A stretch of DNA of 40,937 nt from Halioglobus sp. (GTDB lineage: Bacteria > Pseudomonadota > Gammaproteobacteria > Pseudomonadales > Halieaceae). Below the pieces are notes generated by a model that was not told where the DNA came from, did not search any database, and saw only the letters and a program-made list of their open reading frames with translations. Each line of letters starts with the position of its first letter. Positions within the stretch are counted from its first letter, which is position 1. The stretch spans positions 1 to 40,937 of the forward strand of contig JARFQU010000116.1 of NCBI GenBank assembly GCA_029287595.1, in the 5' to 3' direction. A program made the translations under genes and the position numbers. Shown here in pieces: positions 20,984 through 29,471 of the stretch.

Positions 20984-21292
20984 TTGCGCTGGTTGCTGGT
21001 CGCGCTGCTGTGCATACTGCTGTACCTGCAGTACCGGCTGTGGATTGCCGAGGGTAGCCTGGCGGAGCAGCAGCGCCTGGAGCTGCAGGTAGTGGAGCAG
21101 ACTGCCATTAATACTGAACTGCGCGAGCGTAACGCGATACTGGAACGTGAAGTTCTGGAACTGCAAAGCGGTAATGGCGGTGTAGAGCAGCGCGCCCGGG
21201 AACAACTGGGATTGGTGCGGGAAGGGGAAACTTTCTACCAGGTCGTGGAACAACCCGACCAGCCCCAAGCGGAACCGGAAACCACGCGATGA
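20984..21292 (+). CDS. ftsB: Cell division protein FtsB
   Basis: FtsB forms the FtsQLB complex that regulates septal peptidoglycan synthesis. The 102-residue product begins at TTG 20984 with one membrane helix (RWLLVALLCILLYLQYRLW), followed by a heptad coiled coil (residues about 25-65) containing LRERNAILEREVLELQSG. It ends with the family segment VEQRAREQLGLVREGETFYQVV. The position between eno and ispD is the conserved place of ftsB. A TTG start is unusual but the sequence is family-like from there. It overlaps ispD by 4 bases. Confidence 0.95.
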   Translation: MRWLLVALLCILLYLQYRLWIAEGSLAEQQRLELQVVEQTAINTELRERNAILEREVLELQSGNGGVEQRAREQLGLVREGETFYQVVEQPDQPQAEPETTR

Positions 21293-22008
21293 CCACTACC
21301 TCCGCGTCCTGCTGGGCGGTGTTACCGGCCGCCGGCATTGGTGTCCGGATGGGCACGGAGCTGCCCAAGCAGTATTTGCAAGTCGCTGGTGCCACCCTGC
21401 TGGAACACAGCCTGCGCGCGCTGCTGGCAAGCGACCAGGTGAGCGGGGTGGTGGTAGTGCTGCACCCACAGGATGAGCGCGCTGCCGACATCGACCTGCT
21501 GCGTGATACCAGGGTGACATGCACCGTGGGAGGTGCCAGGCGCAGTGATTCGGTATTGTCCGGCCTGTTGGCACTGGGCGGCAGGGCCGATAGGAGTGAC
21601 TGGGTGCTGGTGCACGATGCGGCGCGCCCCTGTCTGCAGCGACTCGATCTTGAGCGACTGATAAATACCGTGCGGGGCACCGGCGTGGGAGGCATTCTGG
21701 CAGAGGCAATCGTCGATACGGTAAAACTCGCTGATGCCAATGGACGGGTACAGCGCACCCTGGATCGCGATCTGCTGTGGCGCGCCCAGACTCCGCAGAT
21801 GTTTCGACTGGCCGTATTGCAGCAGGCACTGGAGCAGGCGGAAGAACAGGGGCTGGCGATTACTGATGAAGCCTCGGCCATGGAGCTGGCCGGCCAATCG
21901 GTGCAATTGGTGCCGGGCTCTTCGCGCAACCTGAAAGTTACCGTACCGGCGGACCTGGCATTGGCTGGCTGGTATCTGGAGCACCCCGCAGATGAGAATA
22001 CGCCATGA
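21289..22008 (+). CDS. ispD: 2-C-methyl-D-erythritol 4-phosphate cytidylyltransferase
   Basis: IspD joins CTP and MEP to form CDP-ME in the non-mevalonate isoprenoid pathway. The 239-residue product has the nucleotidyltransferase signature VLPAAGIGVRMGTELPKQYLQVAG, WVLVHDAARPCLQ, the substrate-contacting AEAIVDTVKL and RDLLWRAQTPQMFR, and VTVPADLALAGWYL at the C-terminus. Length is usual. It overlaps ftsB by 4 bases (ATGA) and is 25 bases from ispF, consistent with one operon. Confidence 0.97.
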   Translation: MTTTSASCWAVLPAAGIGVRMGTELPKQYLQVAGATLLEHSLRALLASDQVSGVVVVLHPQDERAADIDLLRDTRVTCTVGGARRSDSVLSGLLALGGRADRSDWVLVHDAARPCLQRLDLERLINTVRGTGVGGILAEAIVDTVKLADANGRVQRTLDRDLLWRAQTPQMFRLAVLQQALEQAEEQGLAITDEASAMELAGQSVQLVPGSSRNLKVTVPADLALAGWYLEHPADENTP

Positions 22009-22033
22009 ATTGTTCTGCCAGGAGTAACAGCTT

Positions 22034-22513
22034 ATGCGTATAGGTCATGGCTACGATGTGCACCGCTTCTGCGAGGGCGATGGGATCGTGCTTGGCGGCG
22101 TTCCTATTCCCCACCATCGGGCACTACAGGCACACTCCGATGGGGATGTGTTGATTCACGCCCTGTGCGACGCCCTGCTGGGCGCGATCGGGCAGGGTGA
22201 TATAGGCCGGCATTTTCCCGACACCGACGCGGCCAACGCTGATATCGACAGCAGGGTGTTATTGCGTCGGGTAGTGCAGCTGGTGCATGACTCCGGCTGG
22301 GTACTGGCCAACATGGATGCCACCATTATTGCCCAGGCCCCGAAAATGGCGCCGCACATAGCGGACATGTGCAGCAAGCTTGCCGGCGATTTGCAGGTTG
22401 GGGTCTCCCAGGTCAACGTCAAGGCGACAACCACCGAAACCCTGGGTTTTACCGGCAGGGAGGAGGGTATAGCAGCCCATGCGGTGGTGCTGCTGGAAGT
22501 CGCCACTGGATGA
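22034..22513 (+). CDS. ispF: 2-C-methyl-D-erythritol 2,4-cyclodiphosphate synthase
   Basis: IspF cyclises CDP-ME 2-phosphate to MEcPP with release of CMP. The 159-residue product has the metal ligands D8, H10 (GHGYDVHRF) and H42 ([13 protein letters not shown]). It also has the loop [16 protein letters not shown], and the C-terminal [28 protein letters not shown]. Length is standard. AGGAG lies before the ATG. The stop overlaps the truD start by 4 bases. Confidence 0.98.
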   Translation: MRIGHGYDVHRFCEGDGIVLGGVPIPHHRALQAHSDGDVLIHALCDALLGAIGQGDIGRHFPDTDAANADIDSRVLLRRVVQLVHDSGWVLANMDATIIAQAPKMAPHIADMCSKLAGDLQVGVSQVNVKATTTETLGFTGREEGIAAHAVVLLEVATG

Positions 22514-23574
22514 CTGCGCCCTGGCCCCACGCCTGGGGAGCCCCGACTGGTAGCGCAGTTATTCGCAGCTGCCCGGAAGATTTCCAGGTGCGCGAAGAGC
22601 TCGGCTTCGAATTGTCCGGTGATGGGGAGCATGCGTTTCTCTACCTGCAGAAACGCGAACTCAATACCCCGGACCTGGTGCAACGGATATCCCGACTCAG
22701 CGGCGTGGCACCGCGCGATATAGGTATCAGTGGCCTCAAGGACAGGAATGCGCTCACCTGCCAGTGGCTCAGTGTCGGGCTCGCGGGTAAGGCGGAACCG
22801 GATTGGTCAGCGCTGGAATCCGATGGGGATGTGCGGGTACTGGAGGTGTCTCGCCACCGGCGCAAATTGCGCCGTGGTGTCCACCGGGGTAATCGCTTTA
22901 CCCTGGTGTTGCGCGAGTTGCAGGGCGCGCGCGATGCACTGGAACAGCGCCTGGCAATGCTGGGCACCGCGGGAGTGCCCAATTACTTTGGCGAGCAGCG
23001 CTTCGGGCGCGGCGGGTCCACTCTGAGGCAGGCGCGGCAGTGGATGGAGCAAAATGGCCCCCGGGTGTCGCGCAATAAGCGTGGACTGTACCTGTCCGCC
23101 CTGCGGGCCCAGCTGTTTAACCAGCTGCTGTCCCAGAGGGTCAGCTGTGCTACCTGGAATATCGTGCTGGATGGCGACGTCTGTATGCTGCAGGGCACTC
23201 GCAGTCACTTTACCTGCGAACAGGTCGATGAGCAGATCACGGCGCGAGCGGCAGCCGGGGATTTACATCCGGCCCTGCCTCTGTGGGGGCGTGGTGAGTC
23301 CGCCGCCGGTGTGCAGCGGGCACGGCAGCAGGCTGAGTGTCTGGCTGAGCAGGTCGCGGAGTGTGAATTTTTGCAACAGGCGGGGCTGGATAGGGCCTGG
23401 CGAGCGGCGCGGGTGCTGGCAGATGACTTTTGCTGGCGCTTTTGTGATGATGGCAGTCTGCAACTGGACTTCGCCCTGGGTGCTGGCAGCTATGCCACTG
23501 CACTATTGGGAGAGCTTGTGCAATATAAAGAAAAGAGGGATACAGGGAGTGACAAGGGCAGTGAGCAGGGTTGA
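22510..23574 (+). CDS. truD: tRNA pseudouridine(13) synthase TruD
   Basis: TruD makes pseudouridine at position 13 of tRNA(Glu). From the ATG at 22510, which overlaps ispF by 4 bases, the product has 354 residues, the normal length. Motifs are [29 protein letters not shown], the catalytic region [15 protein letters not shown] with D78, [20 protein letters not shown], and [14 protein letters not shown]. The open frame extends upstream inside ispF but that part is a shadow. The pcm start lies inside or near its 3' end. In many relatives surE would come next; it does not here. Confidence 0.96.
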   Translation: MTAPWPHAWGAPTGSAVIRSCPEDFQVREELGFELSGDGEHAFLYLQKRELNTPDLVQRISRLSGVAPRDIGISGLKDRNALTCQWLSVGLAGKAEPDWSALESDGDVRVLEVSRHRRKLRRGVHRGNRFTLVLRELQGARDALEQRLAMLGTAGVPNYFGEQRFGRGGSTLRQARQWMEQNGPRVSRNKRGLYLSALRAQLFNQLLSQRVSCATWNIVLDGDVCMLQGTRSHFTCEQVDEQITARAAAGDLHPALPLWGRGESAAGVQRARQQAECLAEQVAECEFLQQAGLDRAWRAARVLADDFCWRFCDDGSLQLDFALGAGSYATALLGELVQYKEKRDTGSDKGSEQG

Positions 23575-24223
23575 TCTCAACGGCATTGGAATGACGTCGC
23601 AGCGTACCAGGGAGCGCCTGATACAGCGTCTGAGTGACCAGGGAATCAGCGATATGGCGGTGCTGGATGTCTTGCGCACCACGCCGCGCCACCTGTTCCT
23701 GGACGAGGCCATGGCGCACCGCGCCTACGAAGATGTGGCACTGCCCATCGGTTTTCAGCAGACCCTGTCCCAGCCCTACATAGTGGCGCGCATGACGGAA
23801 CTTTTGCTGGCAGCGGGACCGCGCCAGCGGGTGCTGGAAGTCGGCACCGGCTCAGGCTACCAGACCGCCATCCTGGCGCAATTGGTTGACGAGGTTTACA
23901 GCGTGGAGCGCATCAAGCCCCTGCAACAGAAAGCGCGCCAGCGACTGCGTCAGCTGAAATTGCGCAATGTGCACATGAATCATGCTGATGGTGGCATGGG
24001 CTGGGAAGAGCGCGGTCCTTTCGATGGCATTATGTCCACTGCTGCGCCGGAACAGATTCCCGAGGAGTTGCTGCGGCAGTTGGCTATGGATGGCCGCCTG
24101 GTGATCCCGGTGGGGGGAGAGCGTCAGCATCTGCAGGTGGTGACCCGCACGGCCGAGGGCTATGAGACTGAGATTGTCGAGGCGGTGAATTTCGTTCCCC
24201 TGCGTCCCGGCACGGTGAAATAA
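23549..24223 (+). CDS. pcm: Protein-L-isoaspartate O-methyltransferase
   Basis: Pcm methylates L-isoaspartyl residues in damaged proteins using S-adenosylmethionine so that they can revert to aspartate. The product has [56 protein letters not shown], and the AdoMet motif [18 protein letters not shown]. The start is uncertain: GTG 23549 has AGAGGGA at good spacing and overlaps truD by 26 bases; GTG 23561 is possible; ATG 23591 (MTSQRTRER) aligns best with the N-terminus of pseudomonad Pcm. Length is about 210-224 residues. The DUF368 gene follows 4 bases later. Confidence 0.95.
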   Translation: MTRAVSRVDLNGIGMTSQRTRERLIQRLSDQGISDMAVLDVLRTTPRHLFLDEAMAHRAYEDVALPIGFQQTLSQPYIVARMTELLLAAGPRQRVLEVGTGSGYQTAILAQLVDEVYSVERIKPLQQKARQRLRQLKLRNVHMNHADGGMGWEERGPFDGIMSTAAPEQIPEELLRQLAMDGRLVIPVGGERQHLQVVTRTAEGYETEIVEAVNFVPLRPGTVK

Positions 24224-24227
24224 GCAG

Positions 24228-25142
24228 ATGAAAGCGGCTGGGGTATTTTTGCGCGGCATGTTGATGGGTGCCGCAGATATTGTGCCGGGTGTTTCCGGGG
24301 GTACGGTAGCTTTTATCACCGGAATCTACGACACCCTGCTGGGCAGTATTCGCGCGGTAGACCTGGAGTTTCTGGGTAAGCTGTTCAAACTGGATATCAG
24401 GGGTGCATGGGAGCATATCAACGGCGGCTTTCTGCTGGCGCTGTTGCTGGGTATTGCCACCAGCATCTTTTCCCTGGCCCGGCTTATATCCTGGGTGTTG
24501 CACAACCACCCCGTACCCCTATGGGCTTTTTTCTTTGGGCTTATCCTGGCGTCCGCCCTGGTGCTGTTGCGCCAGGTGCGGCAGTGGAATCCGGGGCGCG
24601 CCCTGAGCCTGTTGGTGGGCACCTCGCTGGCCCTGTTTATCGCCCTGTCTCCCGTGGTCTCCATGGAGGTCGGGCTCGCCGGTATTTTCCTGTCCGGCTT
24701 CCTGGCGATCTGCGCCATGATCCTGCCGGGCATATCCGGTAGTTTTATCCTGGTATTACTGGGCATGTATGGCACCGTGTTGGCGGCGGTGAAATCCCTG
24801 GATTTCATGTTCCTGGCGGTGTTGGCCGCAGGTGCGGGCGCCGGGCTACTGTGTTTTTCCCGGTTGCTCTACTGGCTGCTGCACCGATTTCACCAGGGCA
24901 CTATGGCGCTGCTCACCGGGTTCCTGTTCGGATCCCTGGCCGTTGTCTGGCCCTGGAAACGGGTGTTGGATTGGGTTGAAGGCAGTCATGGGCAATTGAA
25001 GCCAGCGCAGCAGGTACCGGTATCGCCCACGGAGTTTTTCGTATTAACCGGCGAGGAACCAGCGGTGTTGTTATGCGTCGGATTGATGGTGGTAGGCTTT
25101 GTCGCCGTGTGGTGGATTGATTCCCGCTGGGGTGAACGGTAA
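24228..25142 (+). CDS. DUF368 family polytopic membrane protein
   Basis: A 304-residue inner-membrane protein with about 8 to 9 hydrophobic segments. The N-terminus is the DUF368 hallmark RGMLMGAADIVPGVSGGTVAFITGIYD, and a second copy-like motif, AMILPGISGSFILVLLGMYG, occurs near residue 160. The two PGxSG motifs suggest an inverted-repeat transporter fold. DUF368 proteins have been linked to recycling of undecaprenyl phosphate across the membrane in some bacteria, alongside DedA proteins; that role is family knowledge and not shown here. Its position between pcm and nlpD is where relatives have no gene or a different one. An nlpD frame begins before its stop, but the real nlpD start lies 28 bases after. 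Confidence 0.9.
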   Translation: MKAAGVFLRGMLMGAADIVPGVSGGTVAFITGIYDTLLGSIRAVDLEFLGKLFKLDIRGAWEHINGGFLLALLLGIATSIFSLARLISWVLHNHPVPLWAFFFGLILASALVLLRQVRQWNPGRALSLLVGTSLALFIALSPVVSMEVGLAGIFLSGFLAICAMILPGISGSFILVLLGMYGTVLAAVKSLDFMFLAVLAAGAGAGLLCFSRLLYWLLHRFHQGTMALLTGFLFGSLAVVWPWKRVLDWVEGSHGQLKPAQQVPVSPTEFFVLTGEEPAVLLCVGLMVVGFVAVWWIDSRWGER

Positions 25143-25170
25143 TCGGGTTTGCCTCCCCTGCGGACGAGGA

Positions 25171-25992
25171 ATGTGTGTGCTCACAAGGTGGTTGACGGCC
25201 CTGGTATTGTGCAGCCTGCTCGCGTGCGGGGGTAATCCGCCTGCACCCATCGAAGACCGCTACAATCGCTCTCCTGTAGTATCCTCATCCGGCTATCAGG
25301 TGCAGCGCGGAGACACCCTGTACTCCATAGCGTTTCGCTACGGCATGGATTATCGCAAGGTGGCGGCCGCCAACAATATCCCAGCGCCCTATACCATTTA
25401 CCCCGGCCAGGCCTTGACGCTGCGCGAAGCTGCCGTGCCTGCGCCGACCCCCGCACCGCCTCCCAGGCCCACCACTGCGACCAGATCCAAGCCTGTGGCG
25501 AAAGCGCCCGCGGCGGGAACCACCGTGGCGGTATCACGCGCGGTAACCAGTCCGCCGGTTGTCACGAAGTCGTCATCTGCAACTGCTAAAAAGGGTAATT
25601 CCAATACGGTGTATACCGGCAGCACGGTGAGCAGTTGGCGCTGGCCTGCCAGCGGTCGGGTGACTCGCGGCTATTCGTCCAGCGTGCACAAGGGTATTGA
25701 TATAGCGGGCAAGCGCGGTGATCCGATTGTAGCCGTGGCGGCGGGGAAGGTGGTCTATTCGGGTACCGGCATCGTTGGTTTTGGCGAATTACTCATCGTC
25801 AAACACAATGAGGTTTACCTCAGCGCTTACGGCCACAATGACCGGCTGCTGGTCGCCGAGGGCGATACGGTGCGCGCCGGGCAGAAGATTGCCGAGAAGG
25901 GTAGCAGCGGTACTGATACGGTGAAACTGCATTTTGAAATTCGCAAGGAGGGCAAGCCGATTGACCCACTGAGGTTATTGCCCAGGCGTTGA
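25171..25992 (+). CDS. nlpD: NlpD-like lipoprotein, LysM plus M23 domains (amidase activator)
   Basis: The product of about 273 residues has a lipoprotein signal peptide with lipobox LLAC (C19), and a LysM domain (about 45-88: YQVQRGDTLYSIAFRYGMDYRKVAAANNIPAPYTIYPGQALTL). A Pro/Ala/Thr-rich linker precedes a C-terminal M23 domain. The M23 zinc site is incomplete: H173 and D177 (VHKGIDIAG) are present, but the HxH motif is K252-L-H254, so it is expected to activate an amidase (AmiC type) rather than cut peptidoglycan. GTG 25177 is an alternative start with better GAGGA spacing. It is directly upstream of rpoS, as in most gammaproteobacteria. Confidence 0.93.
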   Translation: MCVLTRWLTALVLCSLLACGGNPPAPIEDRYNRSPVVSSSGYQVQRGDTLYSIAFRYGMDYRKVAAANNIPAPYTIYPGQALTLREAAVPAPTPAPPPRPTTATRSKPVAKAPAAGTTVAVSRAVTSPPVVTKSSSATAKKGNSNTVYTGSTVSSWRWPASGRVTRGYSSSVHKGIDIAGKRGDPIVAVAAGKVVYSGTGIVGFGELLIVKHNEVYLSAYGHNDRLLVAEGDTVRAGQKIAEKGSSGTDTVKLHFEIRKEGKPIDPLRLLPRR

Positions 25993-26136
25993 AATTCAGG
26001 CAAAAATGGTGCGAACAGGCCCAGTACGGCGTTTAAAGACACAATAACGAGCTTATGAAAACTCCTTTCAGAAGTCTTGTAATGTGCGCCTGCATTGGGG
26101 TAACCTGATCGGCCCGGCGAGAAATACTCTCAGCAC

Positions 26137-26142
26137 TATACT
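26137..26142 (+). promoter_or_regulatory. Candidate -10 element upstream of rpoS (CTATACT)
   Basis: C followed by TATACT lies 22 bases before the rpoS start. It agrees with the sigma-S-favoured -10 pattern and also with sigma-70. No good -35 is found 17 bases upstream. The leader would be very short, about 16 bases including the TGAGGT ribosome binding site. Promoters inside nlpD, as in E. coli, are also possible. Confidence 0.35.
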
Positions 26143-26164
26143 AGAACAAAAATGAGGTATAGCC

Positions 26165-27232
26165 ATGGATGTGGATAGAACAGTCAGCGACGCGGATGGT
26201 AAGTCTGAGTCCAGTACTGCTAAAAACCGTGGCCCGGCAGCTCCACGTAAGAGAGCTTCCGCTGCAGTGCAAGACACTCATGGCAAATCGGCTAAAGTCG
26301 TCAAGGCCAATAAAGCACCTGCGCCTGAGAATCGTGACGCCGATGAAGATGAAGAAAACTTCGACCTGGCGCGGGCTAGAAATGCCGGCAAAATCGCAAA
26401 ATCCCTGGACGCCACACAGCTGTACCTTAATGAGATCGGCTATTCGCCCCTGCTGAGCGCTGACGAGGAAAAGCATTACTCGCGCCTCGCACGCAGCGGT
26501 GATGATGCCGGTCGCCGGCGCATGATCGAGAGCAACCTGCGTCTGGTGGTTAAAATATCCCGACGCTATATCAATCGCGGCCTGACTCTGCTGGACCTCA
26601 TAGAGGAGGGTAACCTGGGACTTATTCGCGCGGTGGAGAAATTTGATCCTGAGCGCGGATTTCGCTTCTCCACCTATGCCACCTGGTGGATTCGCCAGAC
26701 CATAGAGCGGGCTATCATGAACCAGACCCGCACCATTCGCTTGCCGATACATGTCGTAAAGGAATTGAATGTCTACCTGCGCGCCGCGCGGGAGCTCACC
26801 CAGAAACTGGACCATGAGCCCTCCGCCGAGGAAATAGCGGATATGCTGGATAAGCCAGCGGCGGATGTGAAACGGTTGCTGAAGCTTAATGAGCGTGTGA
26901 CTTCTATGGATACGCCGGTAGGTCCTGAGTCGGATAAGGCTGTCGTTGATACCATTGCGGATGCCCGCGTTTGCGACCCCTCCCAGCTGTTGCAGGATCG
27001 CGATATCAAGGACAGTATCGCCGACTGGTTGGAGGAACTCTCGGACAAACAGCGTGAAGTGGTATCCCGTCGCTTCGGTCTGCGCGGATACGAGAGCAGC
27101 ACGCTGGAGGAAGTGGGACGTGAGATTGGCCTGACCCGGGAGCGTGTGCGACAGATTCAGGTCGAAGCCCTGAAGCGCCTGCGCAGTATCATGGAGACCC
27201 AGGGCCTGAGTGGCGAGTCGCTGTTCAGCTGA
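26165..27232 (+). CDS. rpoS: RNA polymerase sigma factor RpoS (sigma-38)
   Basis: RpoS directs the general stress and stationary-phase response. The 355-residue product is longer than the E. coli protein (330) because of a 75-residue N-terminal tail rich in Ala, Lys, Asp and Glu. Region 1.2 begins at [32 protein letters not shown]; region 2 has [70 protein letters not shown]. Regions 3 and 4 end with [34 protein letters not shown]. These place it with RpoS rather than RpoD or RpoH, and the nlpD neighbour confirms it. TGAGGT precedes the ATG. No clear terminator follows. Confidence 0.96.
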   Translation: MDVDRTVSDADGKSESSTAKNRGPAAPRKRASAAVQDTHGKSAKVVKANKAPAPENRDADEDEENFDLARARNAGKIAKSLDATQLYLNEIGYSPLLSADEEKHYSRLARSGDDAGRRRMIESNLRLVVKISRRYINRGLTLLDLIEEGNLGLIRAVEKFDPERGFRFSTYATWWIRQTIERAIMNQTRTIRLPIHVVKELNVYLRAARELTQKLDHEPSAEEIADMLDKPAADVKRLLKLNERVTSMDTPVGPESDKAVVDTIADARVCDPSQLLQDRDIKDSIADWLEELSDKQREVVSRRFGLRGYESSTLEEVGREIGLTRERVRQIQVEALKRLRSIMETQGLSGESLFS

Positions 27233-27350
27233 GACGCCGCCTTTCTGCCCCGCTGTATTATCTTGTAGCCAGTCCAGTCAGAACTACTCTTTGGATTTCC
27301 CGGCGCTGTTTAACAATCATCATGGCTAATCGTCACGGATTCTATTTTAT

Positions 27351-28376
27351 ATGAGCTATCAACAGGTAATGCTGCAGGCCTTTGGTGGGCCTGAGCAACT
27401 GCAACTGGAGACTGTGGCGGAACTGCCGCGGCCCGCTCCCGGTGAGGTGCGGGTGAAGGTCTTGAGCGCCGGCACCGGCTTTACCGACACCATTATTCGT
27501 CGGGGCCAGTATCCCGGGGTTAAGCAAAAGCCACCCTTTGTTCCGGGCTATGACTGGTTTGGCGTCGTCGACGCCCTGGGCGAGGGGGTGAATGATTTAC
27601 GTGTGGGACAGTATGTGGCTGATATGCCGGTGATTGGCGGGTATACGCAGTATCTTTGCGTGGCCGCAGACCGGGTGGTGTCAGCCCCGGATGGCCTGGA
27701 TCCCGCGGCGGCAGTGGCCATGATCCTGTCCTACACCACGGCTTACCAGATGCTCACCCGGCTGAAACAATTGCAGCCGGGAATGACCTGCCTGGTGCAT
27801 GCTGCAGGTGGAGCGGTGGGCACCGCACTGCTGGAGTTGGGACAGTTACAGGGCCTGCGGATGTTCGGTACAGCCTCCCCGGGCAAGCACGCGCTGGTCC
27901 GGCGCTTTGGTGCCACTCCGATTGACTACCGCAGTGAGGACTTTGCAGAGCGTATCCAGCGGGAAACGAATGGCGAGGGACTGGATATTGTCTTCGATAC
28001 CCTGGGCGGCGCCAGCTGGGCCCGTTCCTATGGCTGCCTGAAACGCGGTGGCCTGCTGGTGGGTTTTGGGGCGCTACAGATGACCACCGGCGAGGAAAAA
28101 CTGCCCTCTCTGCTGTGGGGTTTTGCCCGTTTACTGGGCCTGTGGAAGTTGCGCCCGGATGGTCGTGGCTCGACTTTCTATAACATCCAGACCCGGCGGG
28201 AAAAGCTGCCCGATGAGTTCAGGGAGGATGTACAGGCGCTTTTCAGCCTCCTGGGCGAGGGTAAATTACACCCCGCCATCGCCGGTACCGCATCGCTGGC
28301 TGAAGCGGCGGATGTGCACCGGCGTATAGACAGGGCGGAAATAGCCGGTAAAGTCGTGTTGCTCTGTCAGCAATAA
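27351..28376 (+). CDS. Medium-chain dehydrogenase/reductase, quinone-oxidoreductase type
   Basis: The 341-residue product is an MDR-superfamily protein lacking zinc ligands, like NADPH:quinone reductases. Features are QAFGGPEQLQLETVAELPRPAPGEVRVKVLSAG, TDTIIRRGQYP, PFVPGYDWFGVVDALGEGV, the Rossmann nucleotide site CLVHAAGGAVGTALLELGQL and DIVFDTLGGASW. It probably reduces a quinone or an alkenal/enoyl compound with NAD(P)H; the substrate is unknown. The start is ATG 27351 without a good ribosome binding site, but a 10-codon mini-ORF (27322-27354) ends in an ATGA overlap with it, which could couple translation. The DUF1080 gene follows after 14 bases. Confidence 0.87.
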   Translation: MSYQQVMLQAFGGPEQLQLETVAELPRPAPGEVRVKVLSAGTGFTDTIIRRGQYPGVKQKPPFVPGYDWFGVVDALGEGVNDLRVGQYVADMPVIGGYTQYLCVAADRVVSAPDGLDPAAAVAMILSYTTAYQMLTRLKQLQPGMTCLVHAAGGAVGTALLELGQLQGLRMFGTASPGKHALVRRFGATPIDYRSEDFAERIQRETNGEGLDIVFDTLGGASWARSYGCLKRGGLLVGFGALQMTTGEEKLPSLLWGFARLLGLWKLRPDGRGSTFYNIQTRREKLPDEFREDVQALFSLLGEGKLHPAIAGTASLAEAADVHRRIDRAEIAGKVVLLCQQ

Positions 28377-28390
28377 ATACCGAACTCAAC

Positions 28391-28957
28391 ATGCCCCTTA
28401 GTCTTGCATGTATCCTGCTTACCCTCGGACTGTTGTCCGGTTGTGCGGGACCCCAACACCTGTTTAATGGCACCAACCTGGCGGGCTGGCAGCAGCAGGG
28501 AGACATCGACTGGTCTGTGACTGACCAGCTTATCGTGGCCAGTGGCGCCGGGGATGGCTTTCTGGTCAGCGATGCACAGTTCGGCAACTTTTACCTTCGA
28601 GTCGAGTTCTGGGTTGATGCCACCACCAACTCCGGCATTTATATCCGTTGTCAGGACCGCTCTCGTGTGCATCCGGATACCTGCTATGAACTGAATATCT
28701 GGGACGAGCATCCGCAGCAGGATGCGCGTACCGGTGCTATCGTATTCCGCTTTATGCCGCCGCTTGCCCAGGTAACAACTGTAGGGCGCTGGAATACCTA
28801 CGAGGTGCTTGCACGGGATAGTTTTATCGAGGTCAAGGTTAATGGTGAAGTCACCGCGATTGTGAGAGATGCCGACCCCGCTCCGGGATTCATAGCCCTG
28901 CAGCATTTTGGTGAAGGTACGGTCAAGTTTCGCAGCGTTGAATGGCGCCCGGGTTGA
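28391..28957 (+). CDS. DUF1080 family lipoprotein (3-keto-disaccharide hydrolase fold)
   Basis: The 188-residue product has a lipoprotein signal peptide with lipobox LLSGC and then one DUF1080 concanavalin-like domain. Family motifs are LFNGTNLAGWQQQG, WSVTDQLIVASG, FGNFYLRVEFWVDATTNSGIYIRC, YELNIWDEH, GRWNTYEVLARDSFIEVKVNGEVTAIV and GFIALQHFGEGTVKFRSVEWRP. DUF1080 members include 3-keto-glycoside hydrolases and many uncharacterised proteins of marine bacteria. It is likely anchored in the outer membrane or periplasm. It may be transcribed with the MDR gene upstream. Confidence 0.88.
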   Translation: MPLSLACILLTLGLLSGCAGPQHLFNGTNLAGWQQQGDIDWSVTDQLIVASGAGDGFLVSDAQFGNFYLRVEFWVDATTNSGIYIRCQDRSRVHPDTCYELNIWDEHPQQDARTGAIVFRFMPPLAQVTTVGRWNTYEVLARDSFIEVKVNGEVTAIVRDADPAPGFIALQHFGEGTVKFRSVEWRPG

Positions 28958-29074
28958 AGCTTGTATAATTGTTCAGACAGTTGTGGAAAATAACTCGCGG
29001 CGCTCAAAATTAGCCTTCAAATTGAGTCTGGTCGCGTTAGACTATAGAGCTTGCGTTCGAAGGAGAGGTTAACA

Positions 29075-29395
29075 GTGGCGAAAATAACACTAATCGAACA
29101 CGGCGGGCAGGATCACGTCATTGATGCCGAGACCGGCAAATCGCTGATGCAGAATGCGCTGGACAACCTGGTCCCGGGTATCGATGCGGATTGCGGTGGC
29201 GCCTGCGCCTGTGGCACCTGTCATTGTTTTGTTGGTGATGAATGGTTGGCCGCCACCGGAGAGGTCGATGCGATGGAGGAGGCCATGTTGGGTATGCGCC
29301 CCGACCGGGAGGCTAACTCCCGGCTTAGCTGCCAGATTCAGGTCAGCGATGCGATGGACGGCATGGTGGTGCGTCTGCCCGAATTCCAGATGTAA
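29075..29395 (+). CDS. [2Fe-2S] ferredoxin, adrenodoxin/ISC type
   Basis: The 106-residue product has the vertebrate-type ferredoxin signature C40-x5-C46-x2-C49 and C86 ([16 protein letters not shown]) for a [2Fe-2S] cluster. It also has the acidic helix [14 protein letters not shown] and the C-terminal segment [16 protein letters not shown]. Such ferredoxins feed electrons to cytochrome P450s or to Fe-S assembly. There is no hscBA/iscS neighbour, so it is not the isc-operon copy; P450 or Rieske oxygenase partners are possible. I chose GTG 29075, with AAGGAGAGG about 7 bases upstream. A weak promoter-like TTGAGT/TATAGA pair lies at 29022-29048. Confidence 0.92.
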   Translation: MAKITLIEHGGQDHVIDAETGKSLMQNALDNLVPGIDADCGGACACGTCHCFVGDEWLAATGEVDAMEEAMLGMRPDREANSRLSCQIQVSDAMDGMVVRLPEFQM

Positions 29396-29471
29396 GCGCT
29401 AATGGCTGGCTGATTCGCCAGCCCGTTGTATTAAGCCGGCCCCGGCGCTCTGTGCAGCCTTAGCCCAGCCG

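Noticed and set aside
28954-28969. TATAAT upstream of the [2Fe-2S] ferredoxin as a -10
   Set aside because: No -35 at workable spacing, and it lies more than 100 bases before the gene; TTGAG/TATAGA further down is only slightly better.
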